Below, in pieces: positions 36,199 to 47,401 of a DNA stretch of 64,000 nucleotides. The stretch is from Psilocybe azurescens (lineage: Eukaryota > Basidiomycota > Agaricomycetes > Agaricales > Agrocybaceae). A program made the position numbers and the translations under genes. The notes beneath the pieces were generated by a model that saw only the letters and a list, made by a program, of their open reading frames with translations, was not told where the DNA came from and did no database searches. The stretch is taken from the NCBI GenBank assembly GCA_023853785.1, contig JAJIRX010000160.1, positions 124,001 through 188,000 of the forward strand. Reading direction: 5' to 3'. Each line of letters opens with the position of its first letter. Position 1 is the first letter of the stretch.

Positions 36199-39001
36199 CT
36201 AGTACCAACGACCTCGGTTATCAATGGGTATAAATTTGTGCACTATTATTATTAATAGTACATGGTTGAATTTGTGATTGTACAGTTTAGAGACTGACTG
36301 CGAAGGGGGTATCTTTGCCAATGGTGTGTCCAGAGCAACATAGTATTCCTGGTCGCGAATGAATTCTTCTTGCTTTCCCTTCTCCCATTTAATAGTCGGA
36401 TGGCTTGTGAATGAAAACAACAATTTAACATGTAGCTGTAGAGCTGACCGATCAATGACCCACCATTGCATATGAAAGACTATGCGATCCTGAGAAATGT
36501 GCTGGTCACAGTGACGACAGGCACGTTTGAAGGCTTTCGCTTTCCGCAACTTCGATTCGGCCTCTTTGACTTGGGCAAGTTCTACCTCGTCAGTAAGTAA
36601 TTTCCAGCCGGTTTCTGATGGAGAATCCTGATAATGAGTGTCTATGTCGTGCAAAATCTATCTGCTTGATTAGTACGGATTACATCTGCTGTCCAGGAAA
36701 ACGACGGTCTTACCGCCATTTTCCAATTCATTATGAGCCTCTTCGGCGGTTTAGATTTGTAAAGCCGACAACACCTCAGGCATTCGAGCCTTGAATCGAT
36801 GTTTTCCATTCTAGAGATAGAAGCTACTGCGGGGTCCTCCCCGCAAACCGTTACAATGGCTTTCGCAAATCCTGTTGCTTCGTCATCGGCAAAAACTTGA
36901 TCATTGTCTTCATTCCAGTCCGCGGCATCATACCATGATAATAGTTGGCTCCACACTCTGTCCGGAGTGTTTTGCAAACGATCAAGTTGGGTTTGTAAGT
37001 TATCTACATCGCCACTAAGTTCATCAGTTTCTTCTTCATCATCCTCTTCATCCTCTTCATCCTCGTTTTCATCTCGGGCAGCCTCTGTTTCGTCCTTTTC
37101 GTCACCGACTGGCTTCCGGGGTTTGTCTCGTAAACACGAATGCATAAGAATCCGAGGGTAAGTGATTGGGTCATTACACCACCGACATTTGAAAAACGTG
37201 CAGGCAAGTTCAAGAGGCAAATTCGTCTCGCCGTTGCTGTCCAATAATTCAAGCAATTTCCCCGTGGACACGGTGACCCAAGACGTTATCATGTCCGGAA
37301 CAAGTGACATAAGATCTTGCAGTCGCATATCAAATGTGTTGGTTTCCAAGGTGTCATCTCGGATAATGCTAGAGAATTCCTGTGACCTGACGAAGTAACC
37401 GTATGGTGGAGTGAGGCGAGGTTGGGGTATGGTTTTAATAACCTTTTCAATGGCCGCAACAACACGTTGGATGCGGTCTCTGTAACCTCGAATTATGACA
37501 TATCTGCGAGCCTCTTGCCTCTGGTCCTCTAAGAATCCGAGGATGCCAGTTCTAATTCTTTGCCAGGCTAGTGAAAGGTCGGTGAAAAAATCCACGATAG
37601 TCATTTGACATAATTCATAATACTGAATTATTACTCTCACATTTGTCGGTAAGTGCCATTGCACGACGTACACCTGGAAGAAAATCAATTCCCCCGGCCT
37701 CGAACTGAATCGAGCGAGCTCATCCCCGTAGCCTGGACTATTACTTCAGCGGACAGTTGTAGAACGGAAACCAAGAGTTGCTCAAACCTTCCTGTTTAAT
37801 TTTGAGGATGATACTACGGAAATGAAGACATTAGAACATGATCTTGTAGACTTGGGGACAAGACTTGCTCAGCATGCCGTTTGTCGCGTGTAGTACTCGT
37901 CAGTTCCATTTTCCTCTCTTTGTGTCGTTCCTGAAATTCACTACATCTAGACTAAGAAAATGTAAGACCGTGCAAAGGGACGTGAGCAATCACCGCGAAT
38001 AACACTCACAGAGTGTGACCTGGTTCTGTAATATTTTTCTTGTGTACTACGCTTGTATTTGACTTTGGCCTCTTCGTTTTGAAGCTCTGCCCATTTTCGC
38101 GTTTCGCGATCATATTCAGCCTTGAGAACATAATAATAACTGCCTACGCATAAGTCAGCATGGTCCCTGTTAACTATTGTCAGAGCATACCAAGTATAGT
38201 TTTATGTCCGAATTCAAAAGACCAAGGGGAACAAAGAGCAAATATTTGTCCTTGATGATGAACCCTGAGGAACCTGGCGGAAGAATAATCATCAGACATG
38301 ACAGTGACAGTCAATAAGACGAAGAGAGATGTACTGTTTACGAGCGCAACGGTAGCACGAACGTACTCTCCCCGGCCAATGAACAAGCTTGCCTTGACTG
38401 GATGCACAGAACTGCATAGTTTATGGAGTTCCGCATTAGTATCGAGTCTAGAATAGTGTTAATCGTCAAGACATACGTGGCAATGACAACCATAGAGGAG
38501 GTCTGTATAGAGCATTGGTGAAAGATCACTCGGACAGATCGGCGGTCGTTGATTCCGCGGAATATTTTCGTAGACCTATAATGAAGGAAGTGGAAAGTTG
38601 GAGCTTGTGAAGAGGGTATAGAGCCTAGTGCTACGCACTCTCTTCCATAAAAATGCTGCGTTAGGATTCGTGATGATGTCGCGTAAAGCTTTGGTAGCTC
38701 TGGAGAGTTGGAGAAGGTCAATGGGTTCGACTTTACTGAAGATTTCTAAGAGGATGTCGACGGGCATCTCCGTCATCAACTTCAAATACCCTCTTTTGCC
38801 CTTGATTTTTTTGTAGTCATCCACAGTAGGCAATGCTTGTTCCTTCTGCTGTTTTCTAGCGCGTTTTCTAGCGCGTTTTGTGGGGCGGGTCGTGGAGGAC
38901 TTCTTGGTGGTTGTAGTGGATGGCTGAGAATTATGAACCGACGCATCATCAGCCTCCCTATCAGGATCTGGGTTCAGACGCGCTGATTTTCGAGGAGGCA
39001 T
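36199..39001 (-). CDS. F-box domain protein (basidiomycete type)
   Basis: The first exon (MPPRKSARLNPDPDREADD at 39001) carries a basic, lysine-rich stretch and then the F-box: TEMPVDILLEIFSKVEPIDL and LQLSRATKALRDIITN, ending LWKR. After short introns come VYENIPRNQRPPICPSDLSP, then Cys pairs (CHCHFCASSQ, CYRCARK), long helical regions, an acidic run (DENEDEEDEEDDEEE) and further Cys/His pairs (CRWCNDPITYPRILMHSC, CLRCCRLYKS, CRHCDQHISQDRIVFHM). F-box proteins recruit substrates to SCF ubiquitin ligases through Skp1. Proteins of this build form a large, variable family in Agaricomycetes. Exon boundaries between 37.7 and 38.2 kb are approximate. The stop lies at 36199 or slightly upstream, depending on the last intron. 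Confidence 0.75.
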
Positions 39002-39377
39002 TATAAAGGGGGATAAATTGTTTCACTAGCTTTATCCTTTAAACCTTCGCACACGGAATCGGGATAGACGCGGGTCCGGGTTCGGTGAGTCGAGTCATTC
39101 CTTTACAGGCAACCCGCCTTTCCGAAAATTTCCACGTCAATTACTGTCGATTGATGGCGGGCCTTTCGATTACTATAATAGGACTTGTGGGTCAATCATG
39201 ATTGGATCAGAAGATTTGGAAAATCCTCTCGTCAACATTTAAAACATCGTAATTTCTATAGCACCGTGCCTAACTTGCTACCATAGAAAAATAACAACAA
39301 AGATATGTCCATGATCCAGCTGCTCACGAGCTGTTCTCAACTCATACTACTCCCCGTCTATGTAGTAGAAAATGGAA
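39002..39377. other. Intergenic region
   Basis: 5' flank of the F-box gene and 3' flank of the hydrophobin. No ORF or clear motif seen. Confidence 0.45.
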
Positions 39378-39904
39378 TCAGAGGTTAGCATTGACGGGAG
39401 TGCAACCAGTGGCAATCAGGGCCCCCTCCTAGAGTGTAAAATACAAGTCAAGACCGTTGGAGAAAATCAGATAAAAGGGTCGTACGTAGGTGTTACCGGT
39501 GCAGCAGAGGGTTTCTTGCTGGCAGTTGTTTCCTGAAATGCCAATGGCAGAGATTGGGTTGCATTGTAGGCCAACTAGTCCGTTCAGCATGTTGTCGATA
39601 CCCAAAGCACCGAGCATGCTGACAGTACCAGCGTTGTTGGCCTGAATAATTCAGCGAATAAGTCTTAAAATCTCGTGAAGAAGTGAAATACGCAGCGGAA
39701 GAATCGACTTACAGTGGTCGTTTTGTTGCAACACTGGAGACTACCAGTATTGCAAGAAGGACCATCGGTCCTGGCAGCCTGCAGTAAGAAAAATTTGCAT
39801 GAGGCTAGTATCCACACCACAACGAACACAGGAACACATACCAGAGGCGTGGCGGCAACAAAGAAAGGGAGAGCAAGGACGATGATAGAACTGAAAGCGT
39901 TCAT
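39378..39904 (-). CDS. Class I hydrophobin
   Basis: About 110 residues. A signal peptide (MNAFSSIIVLALPFFVAATP) is followed by all eight hydrophobin cysteines with class I spacing: C-x6-CC (SCNTGSLQCC), x31, C (GLQC), x12, C (NNC), x5, CC (LCC), x13, C (ATGC). Four exons are joined by three introns, all with clear GT..AG ends. Hydrophobins self-assemble at air-water interfaces on aerial hyphae, spores and fruiting bodies. The spacing between the third and fourth cysteines and the hydrophobic first loop support class I. Start ATG at 39904; an in-frame upstream ATG (MFFRQPNQ) would spoil the signal peptide and is in the 5' leader. No frame break. Confidence 0.93.
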
Positions 39905-40290
39905 GTCTAAAGCTGCTGCGAGTTGGTGAAGAATTCTACAGATCGACTGGTTGGGTTGTCTGAAGAACAATTGGACTTACCGTCCTCCTTTTATATCTCG
40001 AAGGGACTCTGCCGATACTCGGAATGGTGACTGTGAACCTAAGTCCTTGCGTCGCATGATGTACCTCCAGCAATCGCCAAAAAACGAAAGATAGCTGCCG
40101 GTTCAACGCGCCACCCAAAGCCTCGGGTTGGCCTCGGTGCAGAATAATCGTATCATCAAAAAAGCATCTTTGGAAATGTTAAATAAGCATTGGGCGGCTC
40201 CACAGCGTCGAGTAGAGTAGAGTAATCATCTTCACTTGCAGTTTATTGACCACGCTCGACGGGTCTGGAACAGTAATTCGGTTAATATAT
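39905..40290. other. Hydrophobin promoter region
   Basis: 5' flank of the hydrophobin on the minus strand, with a TATA box at 39988-39995. No other supported element. Confidence 0.5.
39988..39995 (-). promoter_or_regulatory. TATA box of the hydrophobin gene
   Basis: TATAAAAG on the minus strand about 85 bp upstream of the hydrophobin start, a typical position for a strongly expressed fungal gene. Confidence 0.6.
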
Positions 40291-40696
40291 TCACTCCGTG
40301 ACGTGAGGACACCATGTATTCGAGCTGGCCACTTGTTCTAGATCTTTACAGTGGCCTGTAGCTTCCTGATGGTTCGTAAGTACAGAAAGGGCAGAGTAAA
40401 TGTTGCGGAACCTGCGAAGGCGGCGTACTTCATATAACCATACAATAATCCGTTCTGCGACGTCTTCTTTGAGCCTGGTCTACTCGCTACGTATAACCAG
40501 CAATGGCTGGAATCCAAGCGAACAAAGAGTATTGGCTCGAATCATGGTTGTAATAGAGCATGAACTTCAAGATTAGCCAGATGGGTAAGGAAAGAGCAAG
40601 CCACGCCAAAATCCACAATATGGAAGTTCGGCACCTTAGAAGTCGCGTAGAAAGGGAATTGGGCATATATGAGGTCATTCGTAGCTCACTTTCCAA
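40291..40696 (-). CDS. Small membrane protein candidate (unrecognised)
   Basis: An ORF starting MESELRMTSYMPNSLSTRLL has one long hydrophobic segment (ILWILAWLALSLPIWLILKF) and a second short one (SLFAWIPAIAGY). Read as a single exon it stops at 40487. An intron from GTAGCG to TTCGCAG would extend it by about 38 codons (FRNIYSALSVLTNHQEATGH...) to a TGA at 40291. I do not recognise the family. It could be a real small ER or membrane protein, or a chance ORF between the hydrophobin and CTF18. Confidence 0.35.
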
Positions 40697-40806
40697 GAGC
40701 TAATCGCAACTGGATTAGAAGCATAATTGGCTCACTGAATAACAACGGGTCTGTTCAATAATATACATGAAAGACCACCTTTTACTGACACCCGTGCATC
40801 GACACG

Positions 40807-43800
40807 TCAGAGAAACATATTTACTTTGACAGGTCTCCGCACTGCTGCTGAATTGCCCTCCAGGAATCGATACGTGACTCGATACTTTTTTCGACATTTT
40901 TTCGCACCGCGGCCTTCGTTGAACTGGCAGAAGGTACGGTGATGAGACGTCCAAAGAAATCCGTTGGGGGCTGAAGAGTAATACGTGTAAGCCGGGTATT
41001 CCAGAAAGACAACGCGGGGACCTCACCTTGTCGGCGATATCTCGATTGTCGACCGTTTTGGCACGTTTGTTTGGACCTCCAGTGCTGTCATTTGGCTGCA
41101 AATTACTTGATGTGTCATCCCGCGAGCTGAAGGTTTGTGAGTCACAACATTCGAGTGGACCCAAAATTTCTACCCACCTGAATTTGCCAAAGAAATCGTG
41201 TTTTCCGCGTTTACCCTTTTCAACAAACTCGGTACTGCGTGCAATCAGTTTGGCGTCGATCTAAGTATCAATTTGAGTTGATACAAAATTTTCTGTATCA
41301 GCAAAATAAATACCTCGCCTGAAACAAGTTGTCGAACTGCGTATCGAGAGATAGTGATATCAGACGCTCGTTTGCCGTCGTAAGTGATGAAAACATCAAT
41401 AGGCCTAGGAATTACTTTCGAGGTCACGAAATTTATGCCTATATAAATTTGCCACGTACGGATCCAATCGGTACGTGAGTTGGCCGTCCTCTGCCTTTTC
41501 TTGAACAAAACGCAATTCCAACGTGGACATAATGTCAACGACACGAGTCATCAAAGCTTTTTCTTGCGGGCGAATGACTTGGCTATTGACCTAATAAATT
41601 GTGTAAGTGAAGTTAAGATATAAGAACAAAAGATCTTGACTGACTGGTCGAAGAGGTGGGGATATTATTCTGTTGATATAGGGAGCAAATTCTACCTGCA
41701 GTATTGGACTGCTGACAAGATGCCTGAAATCACCGCCATATCTGATTGCTGCTGTTTGAATACACCGAGCAATAGATTTATAAATCTCCTCATTACCGCG
41801 GGTAAGTAACAGATGCTGAATTATGGAAGGTCACTGATTTGATCTGAATCAAAGAGTGATTGAGCTCACCTCCCAGTCAGCCTGGTTTCGTTCAACACGT
41901 TCTCCGCTCCTTTCCTGAAAAAGGGAATAAAAAGGGACGAGGGTATAGGGGAGGTACTGATTGAGTGCGAAGTCCCCATCCGAGTACATAGCAGAGGAAA
42001 AGGAATCAAAGATAGTCAACCACTCTATGCCTTGCTCTTGCCTCGAGAGATTTGCGTCGTGGCGACGAAGGGTAGCATAATGTCCGAAGCAGCCTGTGGT
42101 TGGATCGATGTCAGCAACTTCATATTTGAAGTAGGTTATGTAGCACACCTGTGGCGACGGCATTTTCTCGGCCAGTTCCATCAATTTCATGAGCCAAACG
42201 AGCAACATACCGCGAATCTTCTTCGTCGCTCAATCCCAGTTCTTTGACTCGCCTTTTGGTTAAGGGGGTAAAAAGATTGTTAAGGACAGAATGAACAGTC
42301 GTGTCTTCTTCTTTCATTCCTGCAGTAGCTTTGCGAACAACAATTTCTGTGACTTCTTCTCTCCGTGTTTTGATAAACTTGTAGCAGAGGCTTGAGTGGA
42401 CCACGACCAACTTACCGAAAGGTAAACGACATACCTGTAAGGCATTTAAACATCCACGTAGATCGCCTTTCGCCACACTAACCAATGTGTTTAAGGCCCT
42501 TGTATCAGCCTTCATATCTTCAATCAGACAAATTTCTTTTAGTCGCTTTACAAGATGAGCATCAGCAGGTCGATTGAATCTAATTTGATATGCATGGGGT
42601 CGAAGTTTCGCCAGCGAGGATGCATTATGGTCGTTACAAATGCAAATGATTGGGCGTAAAATGGGTCTCCGACCATCTCTGTCTTTGCCATTAACCGAAT
42701 GATCTGCCTATCGGTTTAAACCTGAATTACACATGGCGAATTCAAGACACGTACCTTTTCTTCTTGGCCTGGTATTTATCATTTGAACTAATTTGTGGAC
42801 AAAGGTATTCGACTGAGTGAAATAGTTTAGATGAGAGTGGATTTCGGCCTTTAGAGAGAAAAGGGTGAACCCACATTGTCGCCTGCCCCTGTGGCCCCAT
42901 CAACTTCATCAATGACAAGAAGTACGGGTTTGGCACTTCCAACAGCAGAGCCTGACTCTAATGCTGGTCGTATTCGATCGTCAATGATGGAGCCGGTTCG
43001 CGCGTCGCTGCAATAGTTATTCACATCGTTATTCAAGTAGTAGAAAGTATTGCGCAATGGGTTCTAACCTTGCATTGATTTCCATCACTTCATAGCCGGC
43101 TTGTCGCGCTATAACATGGGCCATGGTCGTTTTACCAAGCCCAGGAGGTCCTGAAAGTAGTAGAATCTAATAAACGTTAATTTACGATGAGAGCAGACAT
43201 TGTGTTTCGCTTCACTTTTTCTTGGGGACGTCGGAACTCATCCAGATTTACGTTTTCATCACCATCTCGCCCACGTTTTTTGCCTCTGGATTTCCCGAAA
43301 ACGCAATAGTCCCACTCTTTCACCCAAGTCATAGCATCCCTAGCTACTTTCTCGTTCCCCAGAAGATCTGTAAATTTGCGGGGGCGGTATCTATCAACCC
43401 AAAGCGTGTCCTCGCCTCCAGTCGCCGGGTCGCTAGGAGCGTCTAATCTTTCCGGCCGAGAAGTACTGTTAAGCGACTGTCAAGCAAGAATTGATAACTA
43501 AAACGTGAGCTTGGGGACTTGCCGATGTTGTAGGGCAGTGACGGTGTCTGTCGACAAACGATCCATAAGTCTGTGGATAGGAATGTCAAGAAGATTTCCT
43601 ATTGAGCTGGTCGAGGGTGTAGGCTGACTGTATATTAGTTTGTACTCATTCTTCAGGTAAAATGTAGCATACGTTAGAATTCGGAATGATTATTTTGGGT
43701 TTTCTTCTAAGATATAGCGTCTTTCCGTCATGAGTTGTGGCTCTAATACTCGCTCGCGGAATGTTTATTGATGTGGTGGGAGTTGGCGCTGCCTGGGAGG

Positions 43801-44666
43801 GAACCTGGGGCGACGTCGAGACTGGCGATATATCAAGATCAAGAATAAGTAGAAAATACGACATTTAGATTGTTAACTTACGTACCATCGTCGTGAGGTT
43901 GTAGTTGTGAAGTAGATGGTATAGCCAACGACTGAACCGGTTCTGATAAACTGGAGATCAGCATGATGCGACATAGTAGCATGACAATAGTTGGAAACTG
44001 ATCATCACTTGTGTGAATTGGCCGAGGAAAAAGTGCATTACAGGTCAGAGAGGGATAATTTGCCAGCCCTTGTATAAGATGAGCTAAGTGGGTGAACGCG
44101 GAGTAATCATAGACTTACTGTCAGTTGGCACAGCGACTTGCGTGAAATCTCGGTCGTTCGCTGGAGATGAAGTGTCCCCCAGCAGCCCATTCGACAAAAA
44201 CATTTGTGATTTTGGCACCTCCAAAGGAGAGTCTACTAGATTCTTGGTTTTCTGAGAGGCTTCGTGAACGTCATGGTTGCACATTGAATGTGCGCTGAAG
44301 CCGAGTAATCCATTCGACACGAAACCTGCTCCTTCGGGCGACTTCACTAAACCAGTGACTTCATTAGACATTTGAGGGGATTTGTTTGTGTCCTGGTTGT
44401 CTATAGAGGATGATACGAGGCCTAATAGTCCATTGGATACGAAGCTCGCCCCCAAGGGCGACGATTCCATTGGAATGTCATCTAGTATGGCAATCGGGTC
44501 ATGCAATCCGACTGATGCCACACTGCTCGGAAGTAGACCCGTTGCTGTGAACATAGATATTAAGGAGGAAGTGGGAAAAGACGCGTCTTTAGTCGACACA
44601 GCGGGTTGGTGTCGTTTAATTACCTGGAAGGAGACGAGTCCAGGAGCAAAGATGAGTACGTGACAT
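40807..44666 (-). CDS. CTF18: Alternative clamp loader large subunit Ctf18
   Basis: Ctf18 replaces Rfc1 in an RFC complex acting on PCNA for sister-chromatid cohesion and the replication checkpoint. Motifs in order: [20 protein letters not shown], the P-loop [74 protein letters not shown], and a long C-terminal region. The product ends [17 protein letters not shown], matching the motif that recruits Dcc1/Ctf8. The N-terminal ~250 residues are poorly conserved and contain SNGLLG repeats. The T-run 40886-40891 has lost one base (joining NVEK to [11 protein letters not shown]). The start is uncertain: ATG 44666 with an intron to [11 protein letters not shown] is one reading. Many introns; boundaries near 43.9-44.1 kb are approximate. 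Confidence 0.85.
44160..44470 (-). repeat. SNGLLG peptide repeats in the N-terminus of Ctf18
   Basis: Three copies of an eight-residue motif, F(V/L)SNGLLG, spaced by about 40 residues ([33 protein letters not shown]), in an otherwise Ser/Asp-rich disordered region; ATGLLPSS upstream may be a degenerate fourth. Confidence 0.75.
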
Positions 44667-44861
44667 CGCGGTCAGTCACACGAAGGCCACTCAATCAACA
44701 TTGGCTCGGTCCGTTTTAGCCGCGGCAGGGATGCCATGGCACTGCCACTTGCACGCGCTAAATTATAGATCGGACATCCTTTGTTTGGTACTCTAGCCTC
44801 TAGCTACTTAGCCAAGTCTTGATGGGATACAACTCTTGCACTGCAACCCCCATCTTCTAGT
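44667..44861. promoter_or_regulatory. Short divergent promoter between CTF18 and the URI-like gene
   Basis: About 195 bp separate the two start codons, so both core promoters must lie here. No clear TATA box. Confidence 0.5.
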
Positions 44862-47069
44862 AATGGCTCAACCACAAGGCAATCTTCAAAATCTGGCAGA
44901 AGGCAGTCAGGAATGTGCGTAAATCTTTTATCATGATGTATAAACATTTTTGGCCTAATGACCTACATCTTTCTAGCCTTGCGTGCTCTAATCCAGGCTA
45001 TCATCCCAGAAGCAGCTAGTAGCTCATCCAATGGGAAACTTAGCGATGACGCCGTAGCAAAGCTGACCGCAAAGTTAACGCAATTGATGGGACCAGAGGC
45101 AGCTGACGCTTTTCAGCAAAACCGTAATGAGCGGGGTGAAGTATGATCATAGTCTTCATATTCCTGTTTTTCATGCTTAATCAAACCAAATTCAGCTGTT
45201 AAACGAAGAAGGGCTACCTATCATTGAAATTACCGAACCTGCCGAGTCATTGACGAGCTCTATCCTTCCACCTGTTACTGTGGAGCCCTTGATCCCTTTG
45301 GCCACACTCTCGCCTCCCTGATCGAGAACGCTTGCGTGAAAAGCGGAATCGAATACTAGACCTATTGGAAGAAGAAGAGAGGCAGAGTGAACTTCTTGAG
45401 CAAGACCGTGAACTTCAGGAAAGAGATGAAACCTTACACAAACGTAAGGAAGAGGCAGCAGAGAAAGACAAGCTTAAAGAGGCAAGGGAGTTACAGAAAA
45501 GGATGGGTCGCGCCCTTCTGCAAAACATGGGGAAAGCTAAGGAAAAAGAGCAAAGAGAGAAAGAAGCACAGCGTCTGAGAGATGAAGAGGCCGATTCACA
45601 CCGTAGATCCCCCCTCTGCGAAAAAAGAAAAACGTGGCGTTTGTTGAAACTCCTGAAAGTATGCAAAAGTCAAGGGACGAAGATGGGTCTGCAGGTCCAG
45701 AATGGGGAGACCTTACCCCAGCCAGACTTCAAAATACCAAGCGACCGACGCTAATTTCTCAATCTCTACTGGATAAACATCCTATGAAGATGTCTGTCGT
45801 CGAGCGTGTTCCTGGAGGTCAACCCACAATGCCGAAGTCTCCTCGTCCAATTCAGAAAATGGTAGACTCAGACGACGAATCAGACCAAGGCAATAATTCT
45901 GAATCGTCAGAAACTGATGTTGCGACGAATGAAGATGAGCCTACCTTAGAGGATGATGAATTCGATTTGGATTTCGCTCAACAACAACGGGAAATTGCAT
46001 TGGAATATTACAACAAGCGGAATACTATTGGACAAATAGCTGCAGCTGCAATGATGAATCACTCACACGATTCAAACGTCCATGCCGTACGTCTGATGAC
46101 AATTTTTGTGGTATCTCGCTCATGCCAATGCCCCACAATAGGAAACAATGCCTGAGACCACTCGAGAAGGTCAGAAACCTGTTGTATCACAATTCAGAGC
46201 AAGCCGAATCGCCTTCGCATATGGTGCTTCTGCTCCTTCAGGAGCAGAGTCAGAGTCTTTCTCGTTGGGTGCATCCGTTCTTCCAGCATCCTCGGCGCGT
46301 ACCATCCAACACGCCATCAAGACTGGTAAACTTGATTCAGACGGTAGGCTCGTCGGCGCAGAAGCAGATAGTGAAAGTGAAGAAGATCAAGGAATGCAAG
46401 AAGTCCTCGAACTGCTTCGGACAGCAGAGGTTTACAACCTGGGCCCAAATGGCGAATACCTTCATGCCATTCCTCCAAGCCAAATACCCGAGATTCAGCG
46501 TTCTACTCCCCAATCATCCTCCCATGCTCAAGAAACACCTCATTGCTTAACCGATTTGCCACCTCCTGTCAGGGAAGCCCACTTCGTCAAAATTCAAGGC
46601 ATCACTTGCAGCATCAGGCAGACCAGCTGCGAATCTTAAGTCAACGCCAAGCCCATCATTATCCGACAATCTTTCACCTTCTGTAACTCCGATTTTACAT
46701 GCTGGGAGATCATCTCCGAAGCTGGATGCATTATCCCAGCAACTTGCAGAACGTGTAGAAGCGGGTACGCTAGTTACACTGAAGTCTCCAAGTCCCTCAA
46801 ATTCTCAAGTTCAAAATCCGTCTCCTTTCTCTATGATCGTGGACTCGCCCTCATTCCCAAGACCTCAAGGAGCGTCTTCTCATATGATAGTATCATCACC
46901 TTCTTTCCCTCCCCCAGCGCAAAATCCCAGACGACCAGAACGACCGCCCACCATTTTATCAACTACTGTCCGCGAGTCGACACGTTCAACTGCATCAGCC
47001 CATGCGACATCTAACGAAGATAGCAAACCTGATAAAAGGGTTTCGAGATTCAAAGTTGAAAGAATGTAA
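44862..47069 (+). CDS. URI/Bud27-like DUF3835 protein
   Basis: Start MAQPQGNLQNLAEGSQECA, then LRALIQAIIPEA, LTQLMGPEAADAFQQNRNE, a long coiled-coil (RERLREKRNRILDLLEEEER onward), acidic blocks (SDDESDQGNNSESSETD), RASRIAFAYG and a C-terminal end RVSRFKVERM that matches the DUF3835 tail of Bud27/URI, an unconventional prefoldin tied to RNA polymerase assembly. A typical N-terminal prefoldin helix is not obvious, so the assignment rests on the tail and overall layout. Introns follow SQECA, RGE and NVHA. Three one-base slips fragment the frame: C-run 45316-45318 (one extra), A-runs 45618-45640, and G-run 46572-46574 (one extra). Confidence 0.68.
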
Positions 47070-47401
47070 TAGGTGTTCTTGCATTCAGACACCATTGAAA
47101 TTGCGATAAATCATTTCATTGCTTTTGTTAAGATACATTGTGTGGGGATATTGAAGGCACTGCTGTCGATATATAGGATTGTAGTAGTAATGCAGTTGTT
47201 GTAACAAAGTGAAGTGTAAGAAATCGATTGGTTGTTGCGCAGGAACTGAGCGAAGGCTGAAAAAAGGGAAATGCATCAAAGCGATCTACAGTATAGCATA
47301 GATAAAAGAAGTAAACAATAAAAATAAAAGACCTTGTCTACAATGGAGAAATAATACAGCCCAGTTCCTCGAAAATGTGCACGAGTGAAATACTTGAAGG
47401 A
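47070..47401. other. Convergent intergenic region
   Basis: AT-rich 3' flanks of two convergent genes. No supported ORF. Confidence 0.45.
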
